Both the position numbers and the translations under genes were made by a program. Under the pieces are notes generated by a model. The model made no database searches. It saw only the letters and a list, made by a program, of their open reading frames with translations, and was not told the origin of the DNA. Positions 25,412-34,679 of a stretch of 48,328 nt of DNA are shown in pieces. How positions within the stretch are numbered: the stretch's first letter is position 1; every line of letters starts with the position of its first letter. The DNA lies in NCBI GenBank assembly GCA_003635315.1, contig PYJD01000012.1, positions 46,477 through 94,804 of the forward strand, read 5' to 3'. The DNA is from Candidatus Poribacteria bacterium (lineage in GTDB: Bacteria; Poribacteria; WGA-4E; WGA-3G).

Positions 25412-26767
25412 TTAGATCATAGACTTAGCTTTTAATTCCAGATACTTATTGATTACTGCCATTGTTAATTGATGAGCAGGAACATCAATGGCAATGACAC
25501 CCTGGCGTCTTAACACCTCTAATATAACATACTTTTCTTGTAGTAGTCGTTCTGCGATTGCCTTCTGATAAACAGATTTGGAATCAGTCGCTTTTTTCTC
25601 TGATAATTCTATTATTCCCGAATCTGCCAATGTTACACATACCACAAGATGATGTTTGGAAAATTGTGCAACATATTTTGCAATACCTTCAGCGGAATCC
25701 TTATCCAATATATCCGTGAAAAGTATAATAAGAGCACGTTTTCTCTGTTTTGTAGAAAGGTATGTAAACGCAGATTCAAAATCAGGTTCAACGGGAATCA
25801 CAGGTAAAGCATAAGTAGATTCTAACATCGTCAAAAACTGCTTTTTTCCAGGTTTAGGGGATAAGTATTGGTGAACATTATCAGCAAATGCGAGTAAACC
25901 AACTTTGTCACCCCTGAGGGTAGAGACGTAGGCTGTCATAAGTGTGGTATTAATAGCGTAATCTAACTTCATCATGAAATGTTTTAGACTATCCCCATCA
26001 ACAAGCACATCAGGTTTAGATAACCTAACAGGGGTAGCCATCAATCTGCCAGTATCTAACATAATTATTACATCTTGGCTTCTTTCAGTCTCATATTCTC
26101 TAACGATGGGTTTCCTATGTCTTGCAGTAGCTTTCCAATCTATTCGTCTATAGTCATCATCAGGTGTATAATCTCTTAACCTTTCCATTTCAGTGCCTTC
26201 TCCAAATAGGCGTGAACTTTTTAAACCTATCTGTTGTAGCATACCACGTTTTATCAATAGTTCATATTCTCGTATAGCCTGCAGATTAGGATAGACCTTT
26301 ACCTTTGTGCTGGCAATCACTTTAAACTGACGAACTACTAATCCTAATTTACCCAAACAACGAACATGTATATCCCCAAATTCATAAATCCCACGTCGTA
26401 ATGGTGTTAGATGATATGTTAGCTGAGTTGAATCCGAAGAATTTACAGAACAGTGATGTATTACATTTTTATAGATGAATTCGTCTGGAAAGTCATCCTT
26501 GATGGTTAACTTTACACGGTGTTGGGTTCGGTTAATTATATTTAATACAACACTGTTTTCAACACCTAATGAGAATTTTGAGTTTACCTCACGATAGATT
26601 TCAATTCCTTTTACAAACGGATTCTTTACATAATCAACCACACTAACACATAATAAAAATAGGAGATATAAACAACCAATATATAACAATGTTGGTACGG
26701 TTGTGACGAGTATGATTGGAATAGCTAATGGAATAAGGAAATAGAGTAGTCGTTTACTAAGATGCAT
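25412..26767 (-). CDS. DUF58 domain protein (MoxR partner)
   Basis: A 451-residue protein with two N-terminal membrane helices (about 7-45), a beta-rich middle and the DUF58 block FGEGTEMERLRDYTPDDDYR then RIDWKATARHRKP at about 188-220. A von Willebrand A-like domain follows (DVIIMLDTGRLM, Asp238), with the MIDAS motif degraded to DTGR. DUF58 proteins act with MoxR ATPases in envelope assembly or metal insertion; the client is unknown. It lies 5 bp after the MoxR gene and ends the operon. Confidence 0.88.
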   Translation of the reverse strand: MHLSKRLLYFLIPLAIPIILVTTVPTLLYIGCLYLLFLLCVSVVDYVKNPFVKGIEIYREVNSKFSLGVENSVVLNIINRTQHRVKLTIKDDFPDEFIYKNVIHHCSVNSSDSTQLTYHLTPLRRGIYEFGDIHVRCLGKLGLVVRQFKVIASTKVKVYPNLQAIREYELLIKRGMLQQIGLKSSRLFGEGTEMERLRDYTPDDDYRRIDWKATARHRKPIVREYETERSQDVIIMLDTGRLMATPVRLSKPDVLVDGDSLKHFMMKLDYAINTTLMTAYVSTLRGDKVGLLAFADNVHQYLSPKPGKKQFLTMLESTYALPVIPVEPDFESAFTYLSTKQRKRALIILFTDILDKDSAEGIAKYVAQFSKHHLVVCVTLADSGIIELSEKKATDSKSVYQKAIAERLLQEKYVILEVLRRQGVIAIDVPAHQLTMAVINKYLELKAKSMI

Positions 26768-26772
26768 TGTTT

Positions 26773-27726
26773 CTATCGCGGGATTTCTACTTCTGCCAAC
26801 AATCGATCAACCACATCATCCGGGGTTAGACCTTCGATCTCAGCTTCAGGTTTTAATATTATTCTATGACGATAAACATGTGGCATAAGATATTTTACGT
26901 CATCAGGTATAATATAATCCCTACCTTTTAGTGCTGCATAGGATTTGCTTGTTAAGAGCAGAGCCACCGATGCACGTGGACTCCCACCTAATATTAACTC
27001 ATTGGAAGAACGAGATGCCTCAGCTAAACTAACAATATAGTTGATGATTGAAGGCTCCACAGTGATTTGCTGTATTGCATTCTTGTATTCTCGCAGTGAG
27101 ATTGTTTCAAAGACACCTTGTATACCTATTGCTTCTAAACGTGTAGCATCAAACCCTTCATGATAATTCATCAGAATCTGGTTTTCTACCTCTTGTCCGG
27201 GATAATCAACCAGTAATTTAAAAATAAACCGGTCAAGTTGAGCTTCAGGTAAAGGATATGTCCCTTCATATTCAATAGGGTTTTGTGTTGCTATTACAAT
27301 AAACGGTGATTGAAGTTCATGACGTATCCCATCAATACTTACCTGTCGTTCTTCCATACATTCTAATAGTGCCGATTGTGTCTTTGCTGGAGCGCGATTA
27401 ATTTCATCGGCTAACAATACATTCGTGAATATAGGACCGCGTTTTAGATTAAACAGGTTTGTATTGGAGTCATATACACTTGTACCCAATATATCGGAGG
27501 GCATCAAATCAGGAGTAAACTGCACACGACTGAATTCTCCTGATACTAACTTTGCTAAAGTCTTGGCAATAAGCGTTTTGGCAGTACCGGGGACACCTTC
27601 CAAAAGTATATGTCCACCCGAAAATAGACCAACGACAATCAATTCAAAAAGCTCTTCTTGTCCAACAACAGCTTTTTGGACTTCTGTCTTCATTTTATCA
27701 AAGATTGTTTGTAATTTATTTTCCAT
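26773..27726 (-). CDS. MoxR-family AAA+ ATPase
   Basis: A 317-residue AAA+ chaperone. Walker A GVPGTAKT (44-51), Walker B VLLADEIN (103-110), sensor 1 ATQNP (146-150) and EAQLDRF (161-167) are all intact. Such ATPases remodel partner proteins, usually the DUF58 protein encoded next door. No good Shine-Dalgarno precedes the ATG, and the gap from the upstream DUF4350 gene is 69 bp. Confidence 0.93.
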   Translation of the reverse strand: MENKLQTIFDKMKTEVQKAVVGQEELFELIVVGLFSGGHILLEGVPGTAKTLIAKTLAKLVSGEFSRVQFTPDLMPSDILGTSVYDSNTNLFNLKRGPIFTNVLLADEINRAPAKTQSALLECMEERQVSIDGIRHELQSPFIVIATQNPIEYEGTYPLPEAQLDRFIFKLLVDYPGQEVENQILMNYHEGFDATRLEAIGIQGVFETISLREYKNAIQQITVEPSIINYIVSLAEASRSSNELILGGSPRASVALLLTSKSYAALKGRDYIIPDDVKYLMPHVYRHRIILKPEAEIEGLTPDDVVDRLLAEVEIPR

Positions 27727-27795
27727 TATTTATTAATTCTCTTTGCTATATTCATAATATTTGCAATTTTTTTGGTAATTATTTATTGGATTTAG

Positions 27796-28911
27796 CTAAT
27801 TTGTTGTCAATTTAGTTAAATGACGGAATGCATCAACTTTTATTGCTAAGTTAAGAAGTTGTGATTCTGATACATTGGTGGCATCCAATTGGATTAGTAG
27901 ATTTGAAAGATTTTTTTCCTCATCTACTAACCCGTGGGAGTTTAACTCATCAATGAAAGTAGTAGTGTCTAAATTTGGATTGACACGCCATCGTATACCC
28001 AAATCATACCTGAATTTCTCTCGTATGTGTTGTAATATATCCATTCGAGTATTGTTTTTTTGATAAAGGGCAGTCATTGCATTTACATATTCAGAACTCA
28101 ATCGTCTGTTCTCCTCATAAACATCTAATGGTTTACCAAAACGTCTGCCTTGTAGTGTTATGAACAAGAAAAATAAGATACAAAGATAAACACCTGCGAG
28201 ACCAATAGGTGTTTTAAGCACTAATGTTACGAAAGTATTTGGTGGTTTTGTTTCAATGGATACATAACGATCAATTGCTAAACCAATATGGGCTGATTTG
28301 GGAAATGTTGAGGATAAATTGTATAGAAAAGCTGCATTTTCTTCTGTCCAAAGACCATTCTCATCAAACATATATGAAGATGTAATAAAGTATACTGTAC
28401 CCTCACCATCTTTGAATGTCACTACCGTACCTTTATCATCTGTACCGTAGAGTATCGTTATATCTCTTCCTAAAGATTCAATTACAAAGTATGTGCGGGG
28501 ACGGATTTCTTCTAAAGGTTGGTCTGGGAAGTAAGTATGAGGATATATTCTTTTTGTGAATTCTAAACTGTTGGGTAATCTACTCAATTTCAAATCGTAA
28601 ATTTCAAGAAGTCCTTTGATTGCTTTATCACTTCCACTACAAACGACTAAGATACCCCCTTCTCTTACAAAGTCTTGGATATTCTTGATTTCGTTTTCGA
28701 TAGGTGAAGTTTTTAGATCTTGAAGTAGTAAGACATCGTACTTCTTTAGTCGTGATGGATAATTGTTAGATATTTCCGTGACTTGAAATTTTAGTTTTCG
28801 TAAGATACGGGTAAGTGTGCCTCCACTTTCTAAATAATCACATGAATAAAGAAAACTTATGAATATCAGAATTATAAAAATCGGATGATGAATACGAAGA
28901 AACTGTTTCAT
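27796..28911 (-). CDS. DUF4350 domain protein, probable lipoprotein
   Basis: A 371-residue membrane-associated protein of the MoxR operon. Residues 10-24 are hydrophobic and end in LYSC (Cys24), a loose lipobox. KYDVLLLQDL followed by FVREGGILVVCSGS (about 57-95) is the DUF4350 Rossmann-like pattern seen also in ABC-type gliding proteins. A second membrane helix lies at about 232-254 (GLAGVYLCILFFLFITL) and a helical cytoplasmic tail follows. The lipoprotein and topology are inferred and may conflict with each other; the first segment could be a plain helix. Confidence 0.75.
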   Translation of the reverse strand: MKQFLRIHHPIFIILIFISFLYSCDYLESGGTLTRILRKLKFQVTEISNNYPSRLKKYDVLLLQDLKTSPIENEIKNIQDFVREGGILVVCSGSDKAIKGLLEIYDLKLSRLPNSLEFTKRIYPHTYFPDQPLEEIRPRTYFVIESLGRDITILYGTDDKGTVVTFKDGEGTVYFITSSYMFDENGLWTEENAAFLYNLSSTFPKSAHIGLAIDRYVSIETKPPNTFVTLVLKTPIGLAGVYLCILFFLFITLQGRRFGKPLDVYEENRRLSSEYVNAMTALYQKNNTRMDILQHIREKFRYDLGIRWRVNPNLDTTTFIDELNSHGLVDEEKNLSNLLIQLDATNVSESQLLNLAIKVDAFRHLTKLTTN

Positions 28912-28950
28912 ATAATCTATTAGAATGTATTGCGTAATGGAGGTATTTTG

Positions 28951-29592
28951 TTATGAATTTCTTGCATATACATCTTTCAATGTCTCCCGATAACTTTCCA
29001 CTGTTTGTTGATCACAGTGTTTATAACCATACCATACCTCATCAAAGACCGTAATTACGGGTCTAAGTGTTTTTTGTAGATCAAGGTCAGTGTGTGAAAT
29101 TCGTAAGTATTCTCTGTTTGTTATACTTTTATCGTATGGTAGAACACCTCGTTCCTGTAAGTGAAAAACAGCAGATATATATAGAAATCTAAGAGCTTCT
29201 CTAAAGTCGTTTGCTTCAACTGCAGTTTCAGCCCGTGCTAAAGCGCTCTTTTCAGTCTCCACAGAGTCATCTTGTGGATCGGTTTCCTCATTTCTTACCT
29301 CAAAAACATAATTCATCCGAATCTGCCTTACAAAATATATGGCAACTATACCAATGGCAATAATTGCAATTGGTAGGATAATGTAATCAATATTAAAGGA
29401 CATAACTGAATCGGGTTGGAGAATTTTCTTTAGTTCCTTTTGGTATTGATCATAGGATACTCGATGGTTTGATTCGGTAAATGTAAATTCATCCCGTAAT
29501 GCATTCTCTTGAGATGCAACGGGAATATAGAAGTGAAAGCATAGAAGAAGAAGAATTATCACATAACTTGTAGACTCGAGTCTTACTCTCAT
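28951..29592 (-). CDS. DUF4129 domain membrane protein
   Basis: A 213-residue protein with an N-terminal signal or helix (about 9-25), a second helix at about 68-90 and a cytoplasmic DUF4129 domain (EALRFLYISAVFHLQERGVL, SITNREYLR, VFDEVWYGYK). DUF4129 is a standing member of MoxR-DUF58 clusters. Its ATG overlaps the stop of the upstream membrane gene by 4 nt (ATGA). Confidence 0.85.
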   Translation of the reverse strand: MRVRLESTSYVIILLLLCFHFYIPVASQENALRDEFTFTESNHRVSYDQYQKELKKILQPDSVMSFNIDYIILPIAIIAIGIVAIYFVRQIRMNYVFEVRNEETDPQDDSVETEKSALARAETAVEANDFREALRFLYISAVFHLQERGVLPYDKSITNREYLRISHTDLDLQKTLRPVITVFDEVWYGYKHCDQQTVESYRETLKDVYARNS

Positions 29593-30776
29593 TGTGCCTC
29601 TATAACCTCTGATGTGATAGCTATTCTCTCATTGTATAAATATGTGGTAACTATTGCCCAAAGTGGAACTATGAGCATAAATACAATCCCGGTAACTATT
29701 AGAATTAAAACTGTCGGAAGGAAATCCAACTGATTTGGTAGGATTACTCCAACATCACCTCCAATAAAGAGAGATAGAAATTTGAGTAGTGAGAATGCAT
29801 CTTGGATTGGAACAAGTTCAGTGAAGAAGATAGAAAGAATTAATAAGGCAGAACCCATAAGGACTGAGGAAACAAGGGCTGCTATCCACGCAATCAGTAA
29901 ATAGATCAATAGGAACTTCAGTCTTACACCTTTTACAAGTGAATAACTCCTTTTGAAGATTTCTAATATTGACCTATTCTCGAAGATTATACATTGATTA
30001 TATAGACTGAAAGTTATCAGTAAATAGATAGTAACGAGGATTTGTAACAGTGTAAATACTGTTCCTAAGTAAGAATGAGTTAGTTTAGGTAAAATAAATG
30101 AAAACAATACATAGATAAGTCTACTCAATTCAGTCATTACTAAGAACAGAATTGGTATAATTAATACTTTCAGTGCTTTACTACTCGTATATTTCCAAGA
30201 AGAATGTGCTGTTAGTGGGGATGTTCCGGTAGGTACATCAATTTCTGAAGCTTGAATTTGAGAGGCAACTATTATTGATAATGGACATAAGGTGAAGATG
30301 AGGAGCATTAGAGGGGTATATTCTATTATTCCGATGTTGATTGACCAACTCCAACCAACTGAATCATCCATATTTCCTATCATGGGATAAGGTAATATTT
30401 GCCAAAATATAGGTTTGCGATTAGTTGTTTCTATATGATTGGGAGTCCAATTATATTTTACTCTGTTAGAAGAGATTTCTTTGTAGATAGCGGAAGGAAA
30501 AGGAGATATTCCTATATTGGTATCTAAGCGTACTGATACACTGTTTTCTGGTTGATTAGGATTATTTTCATCAGATTGAGAAGGACTATTCCCAATAGTT
30601 CTTTGTAGTACTGGGTTAAACAGTTCAAAACTACTGACATGATTGTAATATACAAAGATATTAAGGATTATTGCTATGATAGCGACAGGTAGCATGATTC
30701 GTAGAAACAAACCAAGATTGTTCTTATAGAGTGAAATGATTAAAGAAGGAAGTCTGGTGTATTTTGGATTTTCCAT
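29589..30776 (-). CDS. Multi-pass membrane protein, MoxR operon
   Basis: A 395-residue integral membrane protein with about six or seven helices (near 22-45, 150-175, 198-225, 233-258, 280-318, 355-385). A long extracytoplasmic insert of about 95 residues, Asn/Ser rich, lies between helices 1 and 2. The helix pairs around RSYSLVKGVRLKFLLIYLLI resemble the GPDPase-type membrane domain, and the same SxxLVKG motif occurs in the neighbouring protein at 30808. The two are probably distant paralogues that act together. Confidence 0.7.
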   Translation of the reverse strand: MENPKYTRLPSLIISLYKNNLGLFLRIMLPVAIIAIILNIFVYYNHVSSFELFNPVLQRTIGNSPSQSDENNPNQPENSVSVRLDTNIGISPFPSAIYKEISSNRVKYNWTPNHIETTNRKPIFWQILPYPMIGNMDDSVGWSWSINIGIIEYTPLMLLIFTLCPLSIIVASQIQASEIDVPTGTSPLTAHSSWKYTSSKALKVLIIPILFLVMTELSRLIYVLFSFILPKLTHSYLGTVFTLLQILVTIYLLITFSLYNQCIIFENRSILEIFKRSYSLVKGVRLKFLLIYLLIAWIAALVSSVLMGSALLILSIFFTELVPIQDAFSLLKFLSLFIGGDVGVILPNQLDFLPTVLILIVTGIVFMLIVPLWAIVTTYLYNERIAITSEVIEAQ

Positions 30777-30807
30777 TGTTAGTTACGGTATTTTCCTAAT
30801 TACCTTC

Positions 30808-31683
30808 CTAATTTGTAGTACGCATTTCAAGATCGTAGGCATCTTTTCGAATACGTAAATCGAAGTAGAGTAGAGTTGAACCGATTGAGGCGATTGGCAA
30901 TAGGATTGAATGTATTCCCATAGTTATAAAACTGCGTATTAAATAAATTGGCCAACCGATATCTACAGGTGTTGGAGCAATAAATCTTCTGAAGTTCTCA
31001 ATCATACTAACGTCCTGCATTTCATGTGCTACAGGAATTAAGGAAAAAACGACACCTATAGAGGTAGAAAAAATATGCTGGATCATTTGCCATATTAGAA
31101 AGATGAGTAAGACAATACAGAATACCCGTAGCCAAGATCCCTTAACCAATTCCGAACTACGTTTTATTGATCCCATGACAGTTTTTTCTTCTAAAAGAAC
31201 AGGTAAGGTATAGAATCCCCAGCGAATAAAGAGATAGATGGCAAAAGGAATACCAATTATTGTAATAAATAATCCAAAACATACCAAAGAATAGACAATA
31301 CTACAGCCAAGTAATTTTGCGAAAAGACGTAAAGTATGTAAAAATGCATTTCCAGCGGAGATATTTTGACCTAAAAAGACATGTGCAGTCGCATAAGACA
31401 ATACTCCAACGATATAAAAGGATAGCAGTACTGAAGCTATGGTAAATAAAAATAAGGCAGCGATATTTCCATCTGTCACGGTGTTTAGTAGAGAAAACAG
31501 TAACAATTTTTCTGTAATATAAGAAAATATGAAGTAAACTACAACAATATTGAGATAGAGACTGAGATGTTTTCTATACAAAGTAAACATACCATCAAGT
31601 ATGTCAGATAAATTCATCGGCTGCAAATCTTGGGTTTCGGTTTCAATATTTCCCTGAGTGATTGATTCTTGGTTTTCTTGCAT
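30808..31683 (-). CDS. GPDPase-type membrane-domain protein
   Basis: A 291-residue protein with about six helices. The N-terminal MNLSDILDGMFTLYRKHLSL, the central IKRSSELVKGSWLRVF and the C-terminal LYFDLRIRKDAYDLEM are signatures of the glycerophosphodiesterase-type membrane domain, a non-catalytic module found alone near MoxR genes. It is the first gene of the six-gene operon. GAGGAAA precedes the ATG and the end of MITE copy 4 lies 29 bp upstream. Confidence 0.78.
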   Translation of the reverse strand: MQENQESITQGNIETETQDLQPMNLSDILDGMFTLYRKHLSLYLNIVVVYFIFSYITEKLLLFSLLNTVTDGNIAALFLFTIASVLLSFYIVGVLSYATAHVFLGQNISAGNAFLHTLRLFAKLLGCSIVYSLVCFGLFITIIGIPFAIYLFIRWGFYTLPVLLEEKTVMGSIKRSSELVKGSWLRVFCIVLLIFLIWQMIQHIFSTSIGVVFSLIPVAHEMQDVSMIENFRRFIAPTPVDIGWPIYLIRSFITMGIHSILLPIASIGSTLLYFDLRIRKDAYDLEMRTTN

Positions 31684-31711
31684 ATTTTCCTCTGTCGATA
31701 TTGTATTAATT

Positions 31712-31720
31712 ATTATACCA
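31712..31720 (-). promoter_or_regulatory. Extended -10 promoter in MITE end (MoxR operon)
   Basis: On the minus strand TG-G-TATAAT reads outward from the element. A start near 31705 leaves a leader of about 22 nt carrying the GAGGAAA ribosome site. No other promoter is visible in the gap. Confidence 0.55.
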
Positions 31721-31829
31721 TTTCTATTTATTATAGTCTCATTACCGGCATTTCGGAATCAAATAGGGAAGACACAAACTGAAAGTTTGTGCTACAACAA
31801 TGAGACATTTTCAATTAGAAATGGTATTA
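31712..31829. repeat. MITE-like element, copy 4 (upstream of MoxR operon)
   Basis: The left end ATTATACCATTTCTATTTA (from 31712) and right end ATTAGAAATGGTATTA (31814-31829) form terminal inverted repeats 118 bp apart. The interior has CACAAACTGAAAGTTTGTG, a perfect 8-bp palindrome with a 3-nt centre, followed by CTACAA, as in copy 1. Confidence 0.75.
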
Positions 31830-31925
31830 GTTTATCTTATATTTTCATATATTTCAATGTGCAGAAGCGATGTTAACATTTACATTTATTTATTCAGTCA
31901 ATCCGATTGATTAGTATATTAATCA

Positions 31926-31980
31926 TAAGAAAAGCGATTACCTATCTATATGTTTAGTAGGTAATCGCTTGAATATGGAA
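31926..31980 (-). terminator. Intrinsic terminator of the sulfite reductase gene
   Basis: AAGCGATTACCTA and its exact complement (31932-31944 and 31968-31980) give a 13-bp stem with a 23-nt loop. On the minus strand it is followed by TTTTCTT. Confidence 0.75.
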
Positions 31981-32007
31981 TAGAATAAATCTCCAACTAA
32001 GAGTGAG

Positions 32008-34452
32008 TTATTCACCTTTCTTAATTGTCAGACGATAGTGTTTTCCAATTTTCTTTGTATCAAGTATTTCATGACCATCATTAGAGAGACTGACGGGTAC
32101 ATTCTCAATTGGTTCACCATCGTCAATGGTGATTTCTAATAGTTGCCCGACATCCATAGTCTCCAACCGTACCTTAGCCTGAACATAGTTGAATGGACAT
32201 GCAACCCCTTTGAGGTCAAGGCTGTCAGCGATTTCTTCAACTTTCTTTGTTTCTTTAACCACTTTCGGTTTAGCAGCAGTACGTGATTTCCGTGTCTTCT
32301 TCCGGCTTGCTTCCTCTTCTTCCTGTTTAATTCGCATACGATTATATACGTTATGCGATTCTTCTACAAAGAGAGTAGCCTCTTCAACACGTCGGTGTGA
32401 CAATTCTTGGTCAAAAGCTGTAGCATCCTCTTCTGTAGCCTTGAATATATGCGCTGCAAAACCTGGGAAGAAGTTCCCGGCTTCAAAGAAGTGTGTACGG
32501 AATTCGTTCACGGTAGTTCCATCATCAATATATTGTAATCCTACAGTCGTTAGTAAACCGTCTGCTGCCCTAATCATCGCATTGAAAGCCAATTCAGCGG
32601 TTTTTTGATATTCATCTTTTTCTAAGGATAAACCGGATTCATATATCAACCGATCAGCTTCATCTAACTTCATAGAGACAAGAGCGACAACTTCTCCTGC
32701 ACACTCACCGACACCTGTCTTGAGTTGGTAATCTTTAGTGTCACCAGTGTCAACATAGAATTCAGGAGCTTCTTCATAAGTAGGAATCTTATCATATTTT
32801 GACAAGATTTGCTTAATTTCTGCTTTACCGAGGCGTGCCACGTAATCTGTAAAGGTTTCTTCCTCATTTTTCTCCTCAGAATACCTACCAGTTAATTCTT
32901 CAATGAACTCTGGAATATACTTACCGTGTATTTTTCCAGTGGCAAGTCCATATGAACTGGCATTTTCTATCATATGTCCTCCGAGTAGGACTTGATAATA
33001 AGGAGCAATATGTTCACCGATTCGTCTTGATGAACCGAAGAAACCGATATTTGCTATATGGTGTTGTCCACAGGAGTTTGGACATCCACTAATCTTGATG
33101 CGGAAATCTTTTATATCTTCATTATGTCCAGCTTCAATGAAATGTCCACGTAGATGTGCAGCGAGACCACGAGAAGAAGAGACACCAAGTTTACATGAAT
33201 CAGTACCGGGGCATGCGGTTATGTCCACAAGTGATTCAGCACCCGGATCACCCAAACCGACCTCGGTTAGTTCTCTATATAGTGCAGGTAGATCTGTCAT
33301 AGTGACCCATCGTAGCACAATGTTTTGTTCAACAGTAGCCCGTATTGTATCTTTCACATACTTTCGTGAAATGTCAGCTAAAGAACGGGTTTGGTCTGCA
33401 GTTAGATCGCCTAACGGCAATGTAATGGTAACAAAAGCATAACCGGGTTGCCGTTGTAAACGTACATTGGATTGATACCACTCATCAAACCCATCGGGAT
33501 TTGATGCACCATTTAGTTGAGTGGGTGGTTTAAGGGGACTTTCATCATAGGCATCCAGATTATCAAGGTATTCTGTCCAAGCGGGGTCATGTCTTAATGT
33601 TTTTCGATCTTCAAGAACAAAATTACGGAATTCTTCAATACCGTATTTAGCAATGACAAACTTCAACCGTGCCTTATTTCTGTTTTTCCGTTCACCTAAC
33701 CGTGTAAAAACTCGGCATATTGATTGCGAAATAGGAAGGAGTTCTTCTGCAGGTACAAATTCATCAAAGACTTTTGCCTGATGGGGTACAGCGCCGAGAC
33801 CGCCGCCAACATAGAGTTTAAAACCTCTCTTCATTTCCCCATCGACCTCTTTAACTGCGGCAACAGCACCGATATCGTGCATATTTGCCAATCCGCATGG
33901 GTGTTCTTCACAACCAGAAAATGCGATTTTGAATTTTCGTCCAAAATCTTTTGCATCCTCATGTCCCAATAAGAAGGCAGAAAGAGCTTTTGAATAAGGG
34001 GTAACATCAAATGATTCATCATGACATACACCACTAAGTGGACATGCGGTAACGTTTCGAACAACATTTCCACATGCTTCTTTGGTAGTAATACCAACAC
34101 TTGCGAGACGTCGCATGAGTTCTGGTGTGTTATTGATATCGACATAATGGTATTGAACATCTTGCCGCGTTGTGATGTGAATGATATTATCGGAAAATTC
34201 TTCAGCGACATCGGCTAACATTTCAAGTTGGTCTGCGGTAAGTCCACCGAATGGAATTTTTACCCGTATCATCTGTGATCTATCATCGCGTTGCCCATAA
34301 ACACCATGACGTAGTCTAAATTCCGTAAAGATTTTTTCCTCACCTTGACCTGCTAATGCGCGGCCAAGTCTGATTTCATATATTTCTATTTCGCGAGCAA
34401 CATCTGGTGGGATAACAGATGCATCATAAGCTCCCGCGCTCTCAATAGCCAT
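32008..34452 (-). CDS. Siroheme sulfite/nitrite reductase fused to TusA domain
   Basis: An 814-residue fusion. Two ferredoxin-like/siroheme half-modules span about 40-300 and 330-540. The functional 4Fe-4S/siroheme ligands are CPGTDSC (Cys414, Cys420) and GCPNSC (Cys457, Cys461). The first half keeps four cysteines at matching places (CPLSGVC 137-143, GCEEHPC 181-186). Residues about 575-707 form a helical domain of unknown role. After a charged linker (EEEEASRKKTRKSR...) residues 745-812 are a TusA/SirA sulfur-carrier domain (LDLKGVACPFNYV, Cys752). Six-electron reduction of sulfite or nitrite is the family role; the TusA part favours sulfur. AAGGAG precedes the ATG. Confidence 0.85.
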   Translation of the reverse strand: MAIESAGAYDASVIPPDVAREIEIYEIRLGRALAGQGEEKIFTEFRLRHGVYGQRDDRSQMIRVKIPFGGLTADQLEMLADVAEEFSDNIIHITTRQDVQYHYVDINNTPELMRRLASVGITTKEACGNVVRNVTACPLSGVCHDESFDVTPYSKALSAFLLGHEDAKDFGRKFKIAFSGCEEHPCGLANMHDIGAVAAVKEVDGEMKRGFKLYVGGGLGAVPHQAKVFDEFVPAEELLPISQSICRVFTRLGERKNRNKARLKFVIAKYGIEEFRNFVLEDRKTLRHDPAWTEYLDNLDAYDESPLKPPTQLNGASNPDGFDEWYQSNVRLQRQPGYAFVTITLPLGDLTADQTRSLADISRKYVKDTIRATVEQNIVLRWVTMTDLPALYRELTEVGLGDPGAESLVDITACPGTDSCKLGVSSSRGLAAHLRGHFIEAGHNEDIKDFRIKISGCPNSCGQHHIANIGFFGSSRRIGEHIAPYYQVLLGGHMIENASSYGLATGKIHGKYIPEFIEELTGRYSEEKNEEETFTDYVARLGKAEIKQILSKYDKIPTYEEAPEFYVDTGDTKDYQLKTGVGECAGEVVALVSMKLDEADRLIYESGLSLEKDEYQKTAELAFNAMIRAADGLLTTVGLQYIDDGTTVNEFRTHFFEAGNFFPGFAAHIFKATEEDATAFDQELSHRRVEEATLFVEESHNVYNRMRIKQEEEEASRKKTRKSRTAAKPKVVKETKKVEEIADSLDLKGVACPFNYVQAKVRLETMDVGQLLEITIDDGEPIENVPVSLSNDGHEILDTKKIGKHYRLTIKKGE

Positions 34453-34578
34453 TCTTTACTCCTTATTACCTTAATATACAGTAAGGTTGTATAGGAAAGT
34501 TTCTTTGTTTATCTGAAAACTAAGTGCTGAATACGGTCAGATTCTAAATAATTCCTGAATACTGTTATTAAAAAGAAA

Positions 34579-34607
34579 AGTATATAGAATATAATTGTAA
34601 TAGTCAA
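34579..34607 (-). promoter_or_regulatory. Sigma-70 type promoter of the sulfite reductase gene
   Basis: TTGACT (34607-34602), a 17-bp spacer and TATACT (34584-34579) on the minus strand. The start near 34572 would give a leader of about 120 nt; a short CCTTA/TAAGG hairpin lies in it near 34475-34490. Confidence 0.65.
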
Positions 34608-34679
34608 GTTAATTTAACATACTACAGAATCATTCAATTTTCCAATAATTACTAATTTCTTTGATACGAGGCATTCTCA

